The notes: generated from the sequence alone by a model not told the origin. DNA of 64,000 nt from CAXBPY01 sp003455275 (GCA_963977675.1 CAXBPY010000003.1:1-64000); one strand, 5' to 3'; positions 1 to 9,522 are shown, counted from the first letter of the stretch. Made by a program: numbers and translations.

Positions 1-7
1 TTTTTTC

Positions 8-1255
8 ATGATTAAAAAAATTCTCTTCGCATTAGTTCTTCTTCCCGCTTGTGCGTTCGCTCAGAAAAATGATTTCAAAACACTGCCAAGCGGTTTGAAA
101 TTCAAATTCATTAAAGACAATAAGCAACCGAAAGCAGTGGTTGGAAACTGGGTGAAACTTTATATCACCTATGCCACCATGAGTGATTCGGTTATTTTTT
201 CTTCTTCCATGATTGGCGAGCCTGCCGAAATTCAGCTTGTTGCACCCAAAGTACATGGCGATCCAATGGAAGGTTTTGCTATGTTAGGAAAAGGTGACAG
301 CGCAATATTTTTAATTCTTGTTGATAGTTTATACAAAGGTGGGCAGCTTCCTTCATTTGCCAAGCATGGCGATTATCTGAAACTCTCAGTTGGAATGATC
401 AGCAACTTAACAATGGAAGAATACCAGGTTTATAAAAGCAATGAAGCTAAGATGCAGGTTGAAACCGATGACAAGTTGATTCAGGATTATATAAAAACTC
501 ATAACCTTGATGCACAAAAGACTTCGAGCGGTTTGTATTATGTAATAACACAGAAAGGAACAGGCCCAATGCCGATATCCGGAAGAAAAGTTAAAGTGAA
601 TTACACCGGCAAACTTTTAAACGGAAATATTTTTGATTCTTCACTTAATCCCGGAAGAACTCCATTTGAATTTCCACTTGGTCAGGGAAAAGTAATTCGC
701 GGATGGGACGAAGGAGTCGCGCTCCTTCCGGTAGGAACAAAGGCAACTCTTTTAATACCCTCAGCGTTGGGATATGGGGCACATGGCATGGGAGCGGCTA
801 TTCCCGCCAATGCAGTTTTAGTTTTCGAAATTGAAGTTTTAGGTGTAGATGATAAACCCCAGCTTTCAAATGAAGATGAGATAAAAAACTACATTCAAAC
901 TCATAACCTCAATGCTCAGCGAACAGCAAGCGGATTGTATTACATCGTTGATCAACAAGGTTCAGGAGCAAAACCCCAAGCCGGAAAGGTGGTGACTGTT
1001 AATTATACCGGAAAACTTATGGATGGAACCATATTCGATTCATCATTAAATCCCGGAAGGGAGCCTTTCACTTTTACACTTGGTGTTGGTCAGGTTATTT
1101 CCGGATGGGACGAGGGAATTGCACTCTTCAATGTTGGAGGAAAAGGTACACTGATCATTCCATCCAATCTTGGATACGGAGAACAGGGAGCAGGCGGGTC
1201 AATTCCTCCAAATGCAGTTCTCATTTTTGAAATTGAAGTAGTTGCTGCGAATTAA
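8..1255 (+). CDS. Exported FKBP-type peptidyl-prolyl cis-trans isomerase with two tandem FKBP domains
   Basis: Likely catalyses proline isomerisation during folding of envelope or exported proteins. Residues 1-19 form a signal peptide ending in AFAQ. Residues about 25-135 look like a degenerate FKBP fold without the usual signature. Residues about 160-275 and 293-412 are two good FKBP_C domains, each with VNYTGKL, the FDSSLNPGR segment, GWDEG and an LGYG loop. Both are preceded by the same helical linker (KTHNLDAQ / QTHNLNAQ), so a whole linker-plus-domain unit was duplicated. The gene is complete although it starts only 7 nt into the window. Family assignment is firm; substrate is unknown. 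Confidence 0.93.
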   Translation: MIKKILFALVLLPACAFAQKNDFKTLPSGLKFKFIKDNKQPKAVVGNWVKLYITYATMSDSVIFSSSMIGEPAEIQLVAPKVHGDPMEGFAMLGKGDSAIFLILVDSLYKGGQLPSFAKHGDYLKLSVGMISNLTMEEYQVYKSNEAKMQVETDDKLIQDYIKTHNLDAQKTSSGLYYVITQKGTGPMPISGRKVKVNYTGKLLNGNIFDSSLNPGRTPFEFPLGQGKVIRGWDEGVALLPVGTKATLLIPSALGYGAHGMGAAIPANAVLVFEIEVLGVDDKPQLSNEDEIKNYIQTHNLNAQRTASGLYYIVDQQGSGAKPQAGKVVTVNYTGKLMDGTIFDSSLNPGREPFTFTLGVGQVISGWDEGIALFNVGGKGTLIIPSNLGYGEQGAGGSIPPNAVLIFEIEVVAAN

Positions 1256-1275
1256 ACAGAGCATTTCAAATTCCA

Positions 1276-1303
1276 CTCGCATCTCAAACCTTCAAATCAT
1301 TAA
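1276..1303. repeat. Degenerate heptamer array
   Basis: Four consecutive 7-nt units (CTCGCAT, CTCAAAC, CTTCAAA, TCATTAA) lie between the FKBP gene and the thioesterase. This is a weaker member of the 7-nt array family seen throughout the window. Confidence 0.45.
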
Positions 1304-1312
1304 TTATATATT

Positions 1313-1741
1313 TTGATTTGGTTCAAAAACATTTCACTTCAGGAACTTAATGACTGGCATAAAAACACAATGCAGTCTTTTCTTCAGATTGAATTCACCG
1401 AAATAGGTGACGATTTTCTGAAAGCAAAAATGCCGGTAAATGAAAGAACAAAGCAACCCGAAGGATTGCTTCACGGCGGCGCCAATGTTGTTTTGGCTGA
1501 GTCTCTCGGAAGCGTGGCATCAGTTCTTTGCATTAATCCTTCTGAAAAAACTTGTGTAGGATTGGAGGTAAACGCGAATCATATTCGTGCAGTTCGCGGT
1601 GGATATGTTCATGCAATTACCCGTCCTGTTCACCTTGGGCGCACGACCCAGATTTGGGAGATAAAAATTTATGATGATGATGGAAAACTAACATGCATCA
1701 GCCGAATGACAAATGCAATTTTGGATAAAAAAAATAAGTAG
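1313..1741 (+). CDS. PaaI-like hotdog-fold thioesterase
   Basis: A 142-residue hotdog protein that probably hydrolyses an acyl-CoA or aryl-CoA thioester. The catalytic segment LLHGGANVVLAES (about residues 52-64) is the classic HGG signature followed by a helix with a carboxylate. The reading frame opens with TTG. The next ATG (1370) would delete the ISLQELN segment that family members usually carry, and an in-frame stop at 1301 prevents extension, so TTG is preferred. Substrate cannot be told from sequence; menaquinone (DHNA-CoA) or phenylacetate pathways are possible. Confidence 0.85.
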   Translation: MIWFKNISLQELNDWHKNTMQSFLQIEFTEIGDDFLKAKMPVNERTKQPEGLLHGGANVVLAESLGSVASVLCINPSEKTCVGLEVNANHIRAVRGGYVHAITRPVHLGRTTQIWEIKIYDDDGKLTCISRMTNAILDKKNK

Positions 1742-1961
1742 GAGCCGAATAAATTCTTGTTTCATGAAAATGAATTTTTATTTAAACCAATTTTTATTCT
1801 GTATCTAAAAAAATTCGGAGTATTTCTGATTCTAAAAGTTGATATCATAAAAAAAATTTTGATCTATACTAAAGTTTGCAGATTTCATTTTACAGTTATC
1901 ATGTAACTTTTGTTAGCTCTTATCCGACATAACATCAATCCAATTACATTTGCGTGCCCAC
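1742..1961. promoter_or_regulatory. Intergenic region with bamD promoter candidate (TACATTTG)
   Basis: About 220 AT-rich bases without a gene. TACATTTG at 1945-1952 matches the Bacteroidota -7 consensus TAnnTTTG and lies 9 nt before the preferred bamD ATG. No convincing -33 TTG is seen at standard spacing. Confidence 0.4.
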
Positions 1962-2765
1962 ATGAAATTTCATCTAGCTATTCTCTTTTTCGCTGTTAGT
2001 TTTTTAATGTCATGCAGCGAATACCAGGAGGTGCTTAAGAGCAATGACCTCAATCTTAAATATCAGAAAGCCAAGGAATACTACAGTCAGCAGAAATTTT
2101 ATAAAGCACTTCCAATTCTTGAAGAGCTAATGCCTGTTTTCAAAGGCACAAAAGACGGCGAAGACATTTATTATTATTTATGTTTCTGTTATTATGGAAC
2201 CAACGAATTGCTTTATGCTCAGTATCATTTTAAAAACTTTTACAGTACCTATCCTTCAAGCGTTCATGCAGAAGAGTGTTTGTTTATGGAAGCAAAATGT
2301 TATATGGACTTATCACCAAAAATTACATTGGATCAGGAATATACCACAAAGGCAATAGATGAATTCCAGCTTTTTGTAAACTCTTTTCCTTCAAGTCATT
2401 TGGTGAGTGAAGCAAATAGCAATATTGATATACTTCGCGGTAAACTGCAGGCTAAAACCTTTGCAGGAGCAAAGCTTTACTATCAGATGAATGATTATAA
2501 AGCGGCATCGGTTGCTCTAACTAATTGCATCAGAACTTATCCTGATTTACCTAACCTGTCTGAAGCAAGTTTTCTTATCATTAAATCAGACTATATTTAC
2601 GCCCTGAACAGTGTGACTGCCAAACAAAAAGACCGCTATGAAGCAACACTTGCAGCATACAATCAATACAAGGATAAATTAGCCGGCACAAAGTTCGAAA
2701 AAGAAGCAAAAAACATTTTTGATAACACAACTGAAAATTTAAATAAGCTAAACACTCATGAGTAA
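1962..2765 (+). CDS. bamD: Outer membrane protein assembly factor BamD (lipoprotein)
   Basis: BamD is the essential TPR lipoprotein of the BAM complex, which inserts beta-barrel proteins into the outer membrane. ATG 1962 gives a lipoprotein signal with lipobox LMSC, and an upstream in-frame TTG at 1950 is unlikely. TPR-type helices follow (KYQKAKEYYSQQKFYKALPI, then repeats to about residue 230). The 3' end overlaps rpoZ by 8 nt (ATGAGTAA), so the two are translationally linked. The order bamD-rpoZ-coaBC-porD is common in Bacteroidota and supports the call. Confidence 0.92.
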   Translation: MKFHLAILFFAVSFLMSCSEYQEVLKSNDLNLKYQKAKEYYSQQKFYKALPILEELMPVFKGTKDGEDIYYYLCFCYYGTNELLYAQYHFKNFYSTYPSSVHAEECLFMEAKCYMDLSPKITLDQEYTTKAIDEFQLFVNSFPSSHLVSEANSNIDILRGKLQAKTFAGAKLYYQMNDYKAASVALTNCIRTYPDLPNLSEASFLIIKSDYIYALNSVTAKQKDRYEATLAAYNQYKDKLAGTKFEKEAKNIFDNTTENLNKLNTHE

Positions 2766-3108
2766 TGCAGTTAAGAAGTTAGCCACTTCACAATTAAGCA
2801 ATGTAGCCGATCCAAAAGATGTGCTCGTAATTAAAAAAACCATTGGTAATACTTATGAAGGAATTACCATAATAGCAAAACGCGCCAACCAAATTTCAAG
2901 TTCACTAAAGGAAGAGTTGCACGGAAAGCTTGAAGAATTTGGAGCATCAAATGATAGTTTGGAAGAAGTGCACGAGAACCGTGAGCAAATTGAAATTTCA
3001 AGATTCTACGAAAAGTTGCCACACCCAACTCTAATGGCTACTGAGGAATTCTATGATGATAAAATTTATCATCGCAATCCTGCCAAAGAGGCACCTAAGT
3101 CATTGTAA
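2758..3108 (+). CDS. rpoZ: RNA polymerase omega / Rpb6-like subunit
   Basis: Small subunit that helps assemble and stabilise RNA polymerase. The sequence has the omega/Rpb6 core NTYEGITIIAKRANQI (residues about 31-46) and a C-terminal acidic and proline-containing tail (FYEKLPHPTLMATEEFY) typical of the Bacteroidota form. The ATG overlaps the bamD stop by 8 nt and coaBC begins 3 nt after its stop, so it is the second gene of a tight operon. At 116 residues it has the normal size for the phylum. Confidence 0.88.
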   Translation: MSNAVKKLATSQLSNVADPKDVLVIKKTIGNTYEGITIIAKRANQISSSLKEELHGKLEEFGASNDSLEEVHENREQIEISRFYEKLPHPTLMATEEFYDDKIYHRNPAKEAPKSL

Positions 3109-3111
3109 TAA

Positions 3112-4320
3112 ATGAGCAAGCTGAAAGGAAAAAAAATTCTTTTAGCAGTTTGCGGAAGTATAGCTGCCTATAAAAGCGCAATCTTGGTTCGCCTTCTTGT
3201 TAAGGAAGAAGCAATCGTTAAGATAATTATGACAAAGGAAGCGGGGAAGTTTATCTCCCCGCTTTCTCTTTCCACTCTATCTAAAAACCCGGTTCATTCT
3301 GAACTCACATTAGATCACGACAGTCTGTGGAATAATCATGTTGAACTTGGATTGTGGGCTGATGCAATGCTGGTAGCACCTGCTTCTGCAAATACAATTG
3401 CAAAGTTTGCAAACGGAATTTGCGATAACCTGCTTTCGGCTGTCTATCTCTCAGCGCGTTGTCCGGTTATCATTTCACCGGCTATGGACGAAGACATGTG
3501 GAAACATGGTTCAACCAAAAAAAATATTGAAGCACTAAAGCAAAATGGAAATATTGTTTTGAATGTTGCACATGGAGAACTGGCGAGCGGTTTAATTGGC
3601 GAAGGAAGAATGATGGAGCCGGAAAATATTTTAGATTATCTCAGTAAGCATTTTATTCAATCGGATTCCTTATCCGGAAAGCGAATTTTAATAACAGCCG
3701 GCGGTACTCACGAGGCAATTGATCCGGTACGGTTTATTGGAAATCATTCGAGCGGTAAAATGGGATTTGCACTTGCAGAACAGGCCGCTAAGCACGGAGC
3801 ATTAGTAACACTCATTCACAGCAATACTTCAGCACCGGTACCATCCAACATAAAAAAATTGATTTCAGTACAGTCCGCAGATGACATGTATTCAGCTGTG
3901 ATGAGGAATTCTAAAAGTGCAGATGTAATTATCATGGCAGCAGCTGTCGCTGATTTTAAAGTAAAAAAAATTTCTGCTCAGAAAATAAAAAAGTCTGAAA
4001 ACAGTTTGACACTTGAATTGGAAAAAACTAAGGACATTCTGGCTGAATTAGGAAAAAGGAAAACCAAAAATCAATTTCTGGTTGGTTTTGCCTTAGAAAC
4101 AAATGATGAAGAAACAAATGCGCTTCAGAAATTAAAAGCAAAAAATCTTGACCTCATTGTCATGAATTCCATGAATGAAAAGGGCGCCGGATTTGGTTTT
4201 GATACAAACAAAGTCACAATTATTCAGCGAGGTGGAAAAAAGATTTTACTTCCTCTCAAATTGAAATCGGAAATTGCACACGAGATCCTCGAAATCATTA
4301 TTGAAAAAATTCATGCGTAG
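3112..4320 (+). CDS. coaBC: Bifunctional phosphopantothenoylcysteine decarboxylase / phosphopantothenate-cysteine ligase
   Basis: Performs two consecutive steps of coenzyme A synthesis. Residues 1-185 form the FMN-dependent CoaC half (CGSIAAYK, NHVELG with the catalytic His76). Residues 186-402 form the CoaB half (TAGGTHEAIDPVRFIGNHSS, then the AAAVADF segment). Two CoaC positions differ from E. coli: the PxMNxxM motif reads PAMDEDMW (Asp126), and the position of the catalytic Cys158 reads LASG (Ser159). From memory these variants are common in Bacteroidota. The 3' end overlaps porD by 8 nt. Confidence 0.95.
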   Translation: MSKLKGKKILLAVCGSIAAYKSAILVRLLVKEEAIVKIIMTKEAGKFISPLSLSTLSKNPVHSELTLDHDSLWNNHVELGLWADAMLVAPASANTIAKFANGICDNLLSAVYLSARCPVIISPAMDEDMWKHGSTKKNIEALKQNGNIVLNVAHGELASGLIGEGRMMEPENILDYLSKHFIQSDSLSGKRILITAGGTHEAIDPVRFIGNHSSGKMGFALAEQAAKHGALVTLIHSNTSAPVPSNIKKLISVQSADDMYSAVMRNSKSADVIIMAAAVADFKVKKISAQKIKKSENSLTLELEKTKDILAELGKRKTKNQFLVGFALETNDEETNALQKLKAKNLDLIVMNSMNEKGAGFGFDTNKVTIIQRGGKKILLPLKLKSEIAHEILEIIIEKIHA

Positions 4321-5212
4321 AAAATTTTTTTTGCTCCTGCTGCTGGCTGTCATTTCACTTAGAATAAATGCACAGGAACTCAACTGCACCATTCAGGTAA
4401 TTACACCTCAACTTCAAACAGCGGATCCCAAGGTGTTTGATGAAATGAAAAAAGGTGTTACTGAATTTATGAATAACAGAAAATGGACAAGCGATAACTT
4501 TACACAAAGCGAACGAATTGAGTGTTCATTCCTTATTAGCATTACCAAAGAACTTGCTGCCAATAAATATCAGGCACAGGTAACTATTCAATCCAACCGG
4601 CCGGTGTTTAACAGTGGCTACAATTCCACTCTCTTTAATTGGGTAGATAAAGAATGGACAATCGAATATGCCCAGTATCAGACTTTTGATTTTAATGAAA
4701 ATGTAGTGAGCGATGAACTACCGTCTCTGCTCGCGTATTATGCTTACATAATTATTGGACTCGACTATGATTCATTTTCTCCAAAAGGCGGAACACAGTT
4801 TTATACTAAGGCACAAAATATTGTTAACCTGAAATCAAACTCTGGATTAAAAGGTTGGCGTTCTATTGATGGAACCAGGAATCGTTACTGGTTGGTTGAA
4901 AATTTACTGAATACAAAATTTGAAAACGGAAGAGTTGCAATTTATAAATATCATCATGAAGGGCTCGACAAGATGTATGACGATATGGAAAATGCACGAA
5001 AAGCTGTTCTATCTGCAATCACTCTTCTTGACAAAGTGAATCAGGACAATCCTAACAGTATGTTCATTCAGGTTTTTTTCACTGCAAAGTCAGAAGAGAT
5101 CATCAATATTTTTTCGCAGGCGCCACCAGCAGAAAAAACTACAATCATAAATCTCGTTTCTAAACTTGATGCTGCTAATTCCTCCAAGTATCAGAAAATA
5201 TTGAAACAGTAG
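4313..5212 (+). CDS. porD: DUF4835 family protein, PorD-like T9SS-associated protein
   Basis: Exported protein of about 299 residues belonging to DUF4835, annotated as PorD in T9SS-containing Bacteroidota. ATG 4313 overlaps the coaBC stop (ATGCGTAG) and gives a clean signal peptide ending in NAQ; an ORF start at 4274 would put 13 hydrophilic residues ahead of it and is rejected. Family features are the ELNCTIQV start, the central LLAYYAYIIIGLDYDSFS segment and WRSIDGTRNRYW. Four T9SS cargo genes elsewhere in the window fit the presence of a working T9SS. In many relatives recN follows; here it does not. Confidence 0.85.
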   Translation: MRRKFFLLLLLAVISLRINAQELNCTIQVITPQLQTADPKVFDEMKKGVTEFMNNRKWTSDNFTQSERIECSFLISITKELAANKYQAQVTIQSNRPVFNSGYNSTLFNWVDKEWTIEYAQYQTFDFNENVVSDELPSLLAYYAYIIIGLDYDSFSPKGGTQFYTKAQNIVNLKSNSGLKGWRSIDGTRNRYWLVENLLNTKFENGRVAIYKYHHEGLDKMYDDMENARKAVLSAITLLDKVNQDNPNSMFIQVFFTAKSEEIINIFSQAPPAEKTTIINLVSKLDAANSSKYQKILKQ

Positions 5213-5227
5213 GAGCGAATTACCGGA

Positions 5228-6241
5228 ATGCAATATTCTCTTCAGGTTCATCACAATCATCCTTCTGACATGGAGGCATGGAATAAACTATGTGCCATAA
5301 GCGGAAATTTTTTTCAAAGTACTTATTATGATGAGCCGCAAAAATTTTTTCATCAGCAACCGGTTTACTTTGAAGCTTATACAGAAAATCAATTGACAGG
5401 CGGGGTGAAATTATACAGATGGGAAAGCCGAAAACTTGGAATTTTTTCCAGCGCCATATCAAAGTATGCAATTCAGTTTGGTGAAATTATTCTTACCGGA
5501 CTGAATGAAAACCGTTTGCTGCAGCTTATTAATGAAAAGGTAAATTCGTATTTGTGCTCAGAAAAAATTGTAAAGTTTACTGCTACCGGAGTTTATGGAA
5601 ATGAGTCCCTGTTAATCAAGCTAGCACTAAACCCAAACTTTGTTTTCAGATTTAATTCGGCCTATGTTTCCATTGATGATACTTTTGAAAATATTCAATC
5701 GGGCTTTAATGAAAACACGAAGAGAAATATTAAGAAAGCAATAAAGGCAGGCGTAATTTTTAAAGAAGAAAATGATATTGGAAAATTTTTGGAGTTAGAA
5801 GCAAAAGTTTATGCGCAACAACAAGGCGGCAAACCGCCAAGTCCGGATTTTGTGAGAAGGATTTTTTCTTCTTTATCAAAAACAGGAAAACTTCAAATTC
5901 ATTTTGCTGAATTAAACAATGAAGTATGGTCTTCCGCATTTTGTGTCACTCATGGACAATGTGCTTACTATATATATGGTGGCACCATCCGAAATAATTT
6001 TGGAACCGGACAATTTCTTTTTTCTGAATTGATGAAATACTATCGCGAAAGAGGAATCAAAAAATTTTTCTTTGGGCAGGTAGCACCGGCGATCGATGAA
6101 TCAAACAGAAAATTTTCAGAAGGCATTTCTAATTTCAAACGCGGATTTGGAACCGAAGAAATTGAATCCTCAAAAAAAATTTACATACTGAAACCTTTCA
6201 AGAATAAATTATGGGAGATTTTGCTGACCATGAAAAAATAG
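5228..6241 (+). CDS. FemAB/GNAT-like acyltransferase
   Basis: A 337-residue protein with the double-GNAT layout of FemAB-related proteins. The second half carries FNENTKRNIKKAIKAGV (about residues 158-174) and ends with the family-typical FKRGFGTEE. These families transfer amino acids or acyl groups to peptidoglycan or surface glycans. The target here is unknown. It follows porD by 15 nt and is followed by an overlapping methyltransferase, so the two may modify the same surface molecule (inference). Confidence 0.72.
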   Translation: MQYSLQVHHNHPSDMEAWNKLCAISGNFFQSTYYDEPQKFFHQQPVYFEAYTENQLTGGVKLYRWESRKLGIFSSAISKYAIQFGEIILTGLNENRLLQLINEKVNSYLCSEKIVKFTATGVYGNESLLIKLALNPNFVFRFNSAYVSIDDTFENIQSGFNENTKRNIKKAIKAGVIFKEENDIGKFLELEAKVYAQQQGGKPPSPDFVRRIFSSLSKTGKLQIHFAELNNEVWSSAFCVTHGQCAYYIYGGTIRNNFGTGQFLFSELMKYYRERGIKKFFFGQVAPAIDESNRKFSEGISNFKRGFGTEEIESSKKIYILKPFKNKLWEILLTMKK

Positions 6242-6978
6242 TGAAGAGTGATGTCGAAAATTTTTTCGACAAAAATGCTGATATGCATAAAAATATACAT
6301 GCAGTACTGGATGCTAAACCTACGCCTGCTGTTATGCATTCAAATCTTTATCGCGATTATTTCACCCGCCGGTATATGAATAAATATGTTGCACCTCAAC
6401 CAGGCGATTCTATTCTTGATTTTGGATGTGGGGTTGGCAGAGTCACATTTGATTTTGCGAACCGTGTTAAAAAAATTTCCGGAATTGATACTTCAAAAAA
6501 TATGTTAAGTGTGGCTGAGTCCTTGAAAGGCAATCGCACCAATGTATCATTTGAATTACTCAGCGAAAGCCGGCTTCCTTATTCAGATAACTCATTCAAC
6601 AAGATTTTTTCAAACTGGGTAATCCAACATATTTCAGATCAGAATTTAATAATCTATCTGAGGGAATTCCACCGCATCCTTTCATCCGGAGGAAGAATTT
6701 ATTTGTTTGAACAAACCATGTCTCAGCTGACTTCAAATGAAATTCATACTTTCAGAAAAACGGAAGACTATGAAAAAATAATTTCATCTGCAGGGTTTAA
6801 AAAAATTCTAGTGAAACCTGTGATGCGTGTACCGGCCCGCGGCATGAGCATCTGGAATAAAAAGCTTTTTCCTAAAATTATTTTTCCAGCACTTGCCCTG
6901 ATTGATGAAATGACAATGACTCGTAAACCAGAGTTCGTTAAATATTATACATCTGCATTTGTGTATGAGAAAATGTAG
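6211..6978 (+). CDS. Class I SAM-dependent methyltransferase
   Basis: Motif I ILDFGCGVGRV (residues about 66-76) and the downstream acidic GIDTSKNML mark a Methyltransf_11-type enzyme; substrate unknown. The start is ambiguous. ATG 6211 overlaps the upstream gene by 31 nt, while GTG 6241 gives a TAGTG stop-start junction and a product beginning MKSDVENFF. The second is more like the other junctions in this operon. The C-terminal part has hydrophobic stretches but no clear membrane helix. Confidence 0.8.
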   Translation: MGDFADHEKIVKSDVENFFDKNADMHKNIHAVLDAKPTPAVMHSNLYRDYFTRRYMNKYVAPQPGDSILDFGCGVGRVTFDFANRVKKISGIDTSKNMLSVAESLKGNRTNVSFELLSESRLPYSDNSFNKIFSNWVIQHISDQNLIIYLREFHRILSSGGRIYLFEQTMSQLTSNEIHTFRKTEDYEKIISSAGFKKILVKPVMRVPARGMSIWNKKLFPKIIFPALALIDEMTMTRKPEFVKYYTSAFVYEKM

Positions 6979-7030
6979 AGTTTAAGAAATTATTCTCAAT
7001 ATGTTCGAGTAGGTCAATTTGAAACCATAG

Positions 7031-7038
7031 TATTTTCG
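7031..7038 (+). promoter_or_regulatory. TATTTTCG box 5 nt before ATG (leaderless promoter candidate)
   Basis: TATTTTCG resembles the Bacteroidota -7 element TAnnTTTG. It ends 5 nt before ATG 7044, so the transcript would start at or very near the start codon. The same spacing occurs at 23631, 30884 and 50550. Confidence 0.4.
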
Positions 7039-7043
7039 TCCTT

Positions 7044-8345
7044 ATGCTTAGAGAATTATTACTGGTGTTGGTTCTCATTTCCACCAGCGGTCTGTTTGTG
7101 CTGATTGAAATCGCACTTATTTCATCGCGGCGTGCAAGGCTTGAGAAAAAAGCTAAAGATGGAAGAAGGGGAGCAATCACTGCATTGAAACTGATGGAGA
7201 AACCACAACAGTTTCTTTCAATCGTTCAGATTTATATCACGCTCATCAGTTTTATTGCCGCTACTTATGGTGGAACTTCGATTGCTGAAAAACTTGCAGA
7301 GTTTTATAAAAGCATTCCGTCAGTGGCGAAGTATGCAAACTTTTTGGGTATAGCAACTATTGTTTCTATCACAACTTATCTGAGTTTGGTCATGGGTGAA
7401 CTTGTTCCTAAAACCCTTGGTATTGCATATCCTGAGCGAGTGGCAGTATTTTTTTCTCCGATGATCCGCTTCCTTGGACGGATAGCTCTTCCTGTTTCTT
7501 GGTTGCTGCAAGGTTCAACAAAAATTATTCTTGCAGTTTTCAGAATAAAAACCAATGTTGAACATAAGGTAACTGAAGAAGAAATTCACCACATTATTGA
7601 ACAGGGCGGGCAGCATGGTTTGCTGGAAAAACAAGAAACGGAAATGATGCGCGGAGTTATTCGAATTGGTGAACGGAAAGTGAGTTCCTTGATGACGCAT
7701 CGTAGTGAAATAGTTTGGGTTGATATTTCAATTACAGAAGAGGAATTAATGCAACACATCAGCAGCAGCATTCATTCCAGTTTCCCGGTGTGTGATGGTG
7801 AATTAGACAAGGTGCTCGGCATCGTGCAGATAAAAGACATATTTGTTTCTATTGCCGGAAAGAAAAAAACTGATTTGAAATCGCTGCTTAAAACCCCGCT
7901 CTTTATTCCAGAGACAATGCCAGCCCTTGAGCTGCTTGAAACTTTTAAGAAGACACACAACCACACCGGATTGATAATAAATGAATATGGAACACTGGAA
8001 GGAATTGTATCACTGCATGATTTGATGGAAAGTATTGTTGGCGATCTTCCGGTTGAAGAAGAAGCTGCCGAGAAAGTTGTGTTTCAAAGAAAAGATGGTA
8101 GCTGGCTAATTGATGGTTCCATGCAAATGGATGAATGTGCTATTACACTCGGCCTGGGCGAACTAACTGAAAAAGATACAGGCATTTACAATACAGTGGC
8201 TGGTTTTGTTTTAAATCAGTTAGGAAAAATTCCGAAGGAGACAGACAGTTTTCGATTTCGCAATTTCACATTCGAAGTGGTAGATATGGATGGGCACCGC
8301 GTAGATAAAGTAATGGTTAGGATTTCAGCACAATCTGAAGATTAA
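7044..8345 (+). CDS. Hemolysin/CorC-family membrane protein (DUF21, CBS pair, CorC_HlyC)
   Basis: Likely inner-membrane transporter or regulator of the CNNM/CorC superfamily, often linked to Mg2+ or Co2+ efflux. Residues about 5-190 are the DUF21/CNNM membrane domain with three to four helices and LVMGELVPKTLG. Residues about 205-330 are two CBS domains (MTHRSEIVWVD; HDLMESIVGDLP at the end). Residues 345-430 are the CorC_HlyC transporter-associated domain. Full length (433 aa). Ion specificity cannot be read from sequence. Confidence 0.9.
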   Translation: MLRELLLVLVLISTSGLFVLIEIALISSRRARLEKKAKDGRRGAITALKLMEKPQQFLSIVQIYITLISFIAATYGGTSIAEKLAEFYKSIPSVAKYANFLGIATIVSITTYLSLVMGELVPKTLGIAYPERVAVFFSPMIRFLGRIALPVSWLLQGSTKIILAVFRIKTNVEHKVTEEEIHHIIEQGGQHGLLEKQETEMMRGVIRIGERKVSSLMTHRSEIVWVDISITEEELMQHISSSIHSSFPVCDGELDKVLGIVQIKDIFVSIAGKKKTDLKSLLKTPLFIPETMPALELLETFKKTHNHTGLIINEYGTLEGIVSLHDLMESIVGDLPVEEEAAEKVVFQRKDGSWLIDGSMQMDECAITLGLGELTEKDTGIYNTVAGFVLNQLGKIPKETDSFRFRNFTFEVVDMDGHRVDKVMVRISAQSED

Positions 8346-8346
8346 A

Positions 8347-9501
8347 TCAAAACCGCGGCGTTCCAGTAAATCGTCTCCAGTAAATGAATCGTTCAAATGG
8401 AAAAATTGTTTGAAGATGAATACCATATTCAAGCAACTTATTTTTGAAATCATAGTATGGTTCGAATGACAAATTGAAATTTATTTTATTATCAATTGTT
8501 GTTTCATATTTCAAATTCAGAAAAAGTAACCTGCGCTCATTTTCATTGTAATCTGATTTTGGATAAACAACAGAAACACTCTGCATCAATGGATTTCCTT
8601 TGGGAGAAAGAAATTTTTTTCCTTGCCAGTAAGAGAATACAATTTTAAGTGAATTATTATTTTTCTTTTTTGAATCGAGATGAAGCCTCATGTAAGTACT
8701 TGTCCATATTCCATTTCCATCTTTGAAAATGTTGTTTTGAATTGGAAAAAATTCTTTGTAGTAAACAAAATGAGTTTCAGCACCAACCTGTGAAAAGAAT
8801 TTCGGGTTCTCATAGCTTTCTGATTTTATTCCGAAGGAAGCATTTAATAATGTTCTCACATGAAAACTTGAATCGATTTGATTAATCTGCCCGCCCGTAT
8901 GCTGCAGATAGCACGCAACAGGAAATTGAATGGCTCTGTAATATTTGTTAAGCGGCAGAAAATTTAAACTCATGCCGCCCCAAACCCTTTCTTGAAAATC
9001 TGAACCATTCTGTATCGCTCGTTCCCAATCAAGCCACTGAATAATATTAAGCTTTCCGAATACCTGAGATAACAAAAATCCATTGTCGAGGTTTTCAGTA
9101 ATTAATTTATCAGTGAAGTACAATGGTTCTATTAAATTATATCCTTCACTTCTATAATTCCCAAATTGAAATTGTGTTTTTTTATTCTCCAGCTTTAATA
9201 AGAATGAAGGCCGGATTCGCAATGAATCTTCTCCGAAATTTTGTTGCACAAAAACTCCTGCCTTAAATGTTACATGATCTGTTGCCTTGAATTCGACGGC
9301 AGGTTGAACAATACTTCCAAACAAGGTGTAACCCTCCATGATAGGAGAGAAATATTCATAATCCCTGAGGTAGTTGAAATTGTAAAGAGAGAGCGAGAAC
9401 TTTTTCTTAAATGTAGAATCAGTTTGAGAAAAAGAATTTTCGCTCTGAAAAAAAACAATGCCCGCTGTCAGCAGCAGGCATTGAAAGGTTTTCTTCAACA
9501 T
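8347..9501 (-). CDS. Exported protein of unknown function, probable outer-membrane beta-barrel
   Basis: 384 residues with a signal peptide (MLKKTFQCLLLTAG ... SFSQ), then alternating hydrophobic/polar stretches rich in aromatic residues and ending ...RFTGTPRF. A C-terminal Phe is usual for outer-membrane barrels. I do not recognise a family. It starts 22 nt after the stop of the lamin-tail gene on the same strand and is probably co-transcribed with it. It converges on the CorC gene with 1 nt between the stops. Confidence 0.6.
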   Translation of the reverse strand: MLKKTFQCLLLTAGIVFFQSENSFSQTDSTFKKKFSLSLYNFNYLRDYEYFSPIMEGYTLFGSIVQPAVEFKATDHVTFKAGVFVQQNFGEDSLRIRPSFLLKLENKKTQFQFGNYRSEGYNLIEPLYFTDKLITENLDNGFLLSQVFGKLNIIQWLDWERAIQNGSDFQERVWGGMSLNFLPLNKYYRAIQFPVACYLQHTGGQINQIDSSFHVRTLLNASFGIKSESYENPKFFSQVGAETHFVYYKEFFPIQNNIFKDGNGIWTSTYMRLHLDSKKKNNNSLKIVFSYWQGKKFLSPKGNPLMQSVSVVYPKSDYNENERRLLFLNLKYETTIDNKINFNLSFEPYYDFKNKLLEYGIHLQTIFPFERFIYWRRFTGTPRF

Positions 9502-9522
9502 CTGAAATTTATTCAGCAGAAA

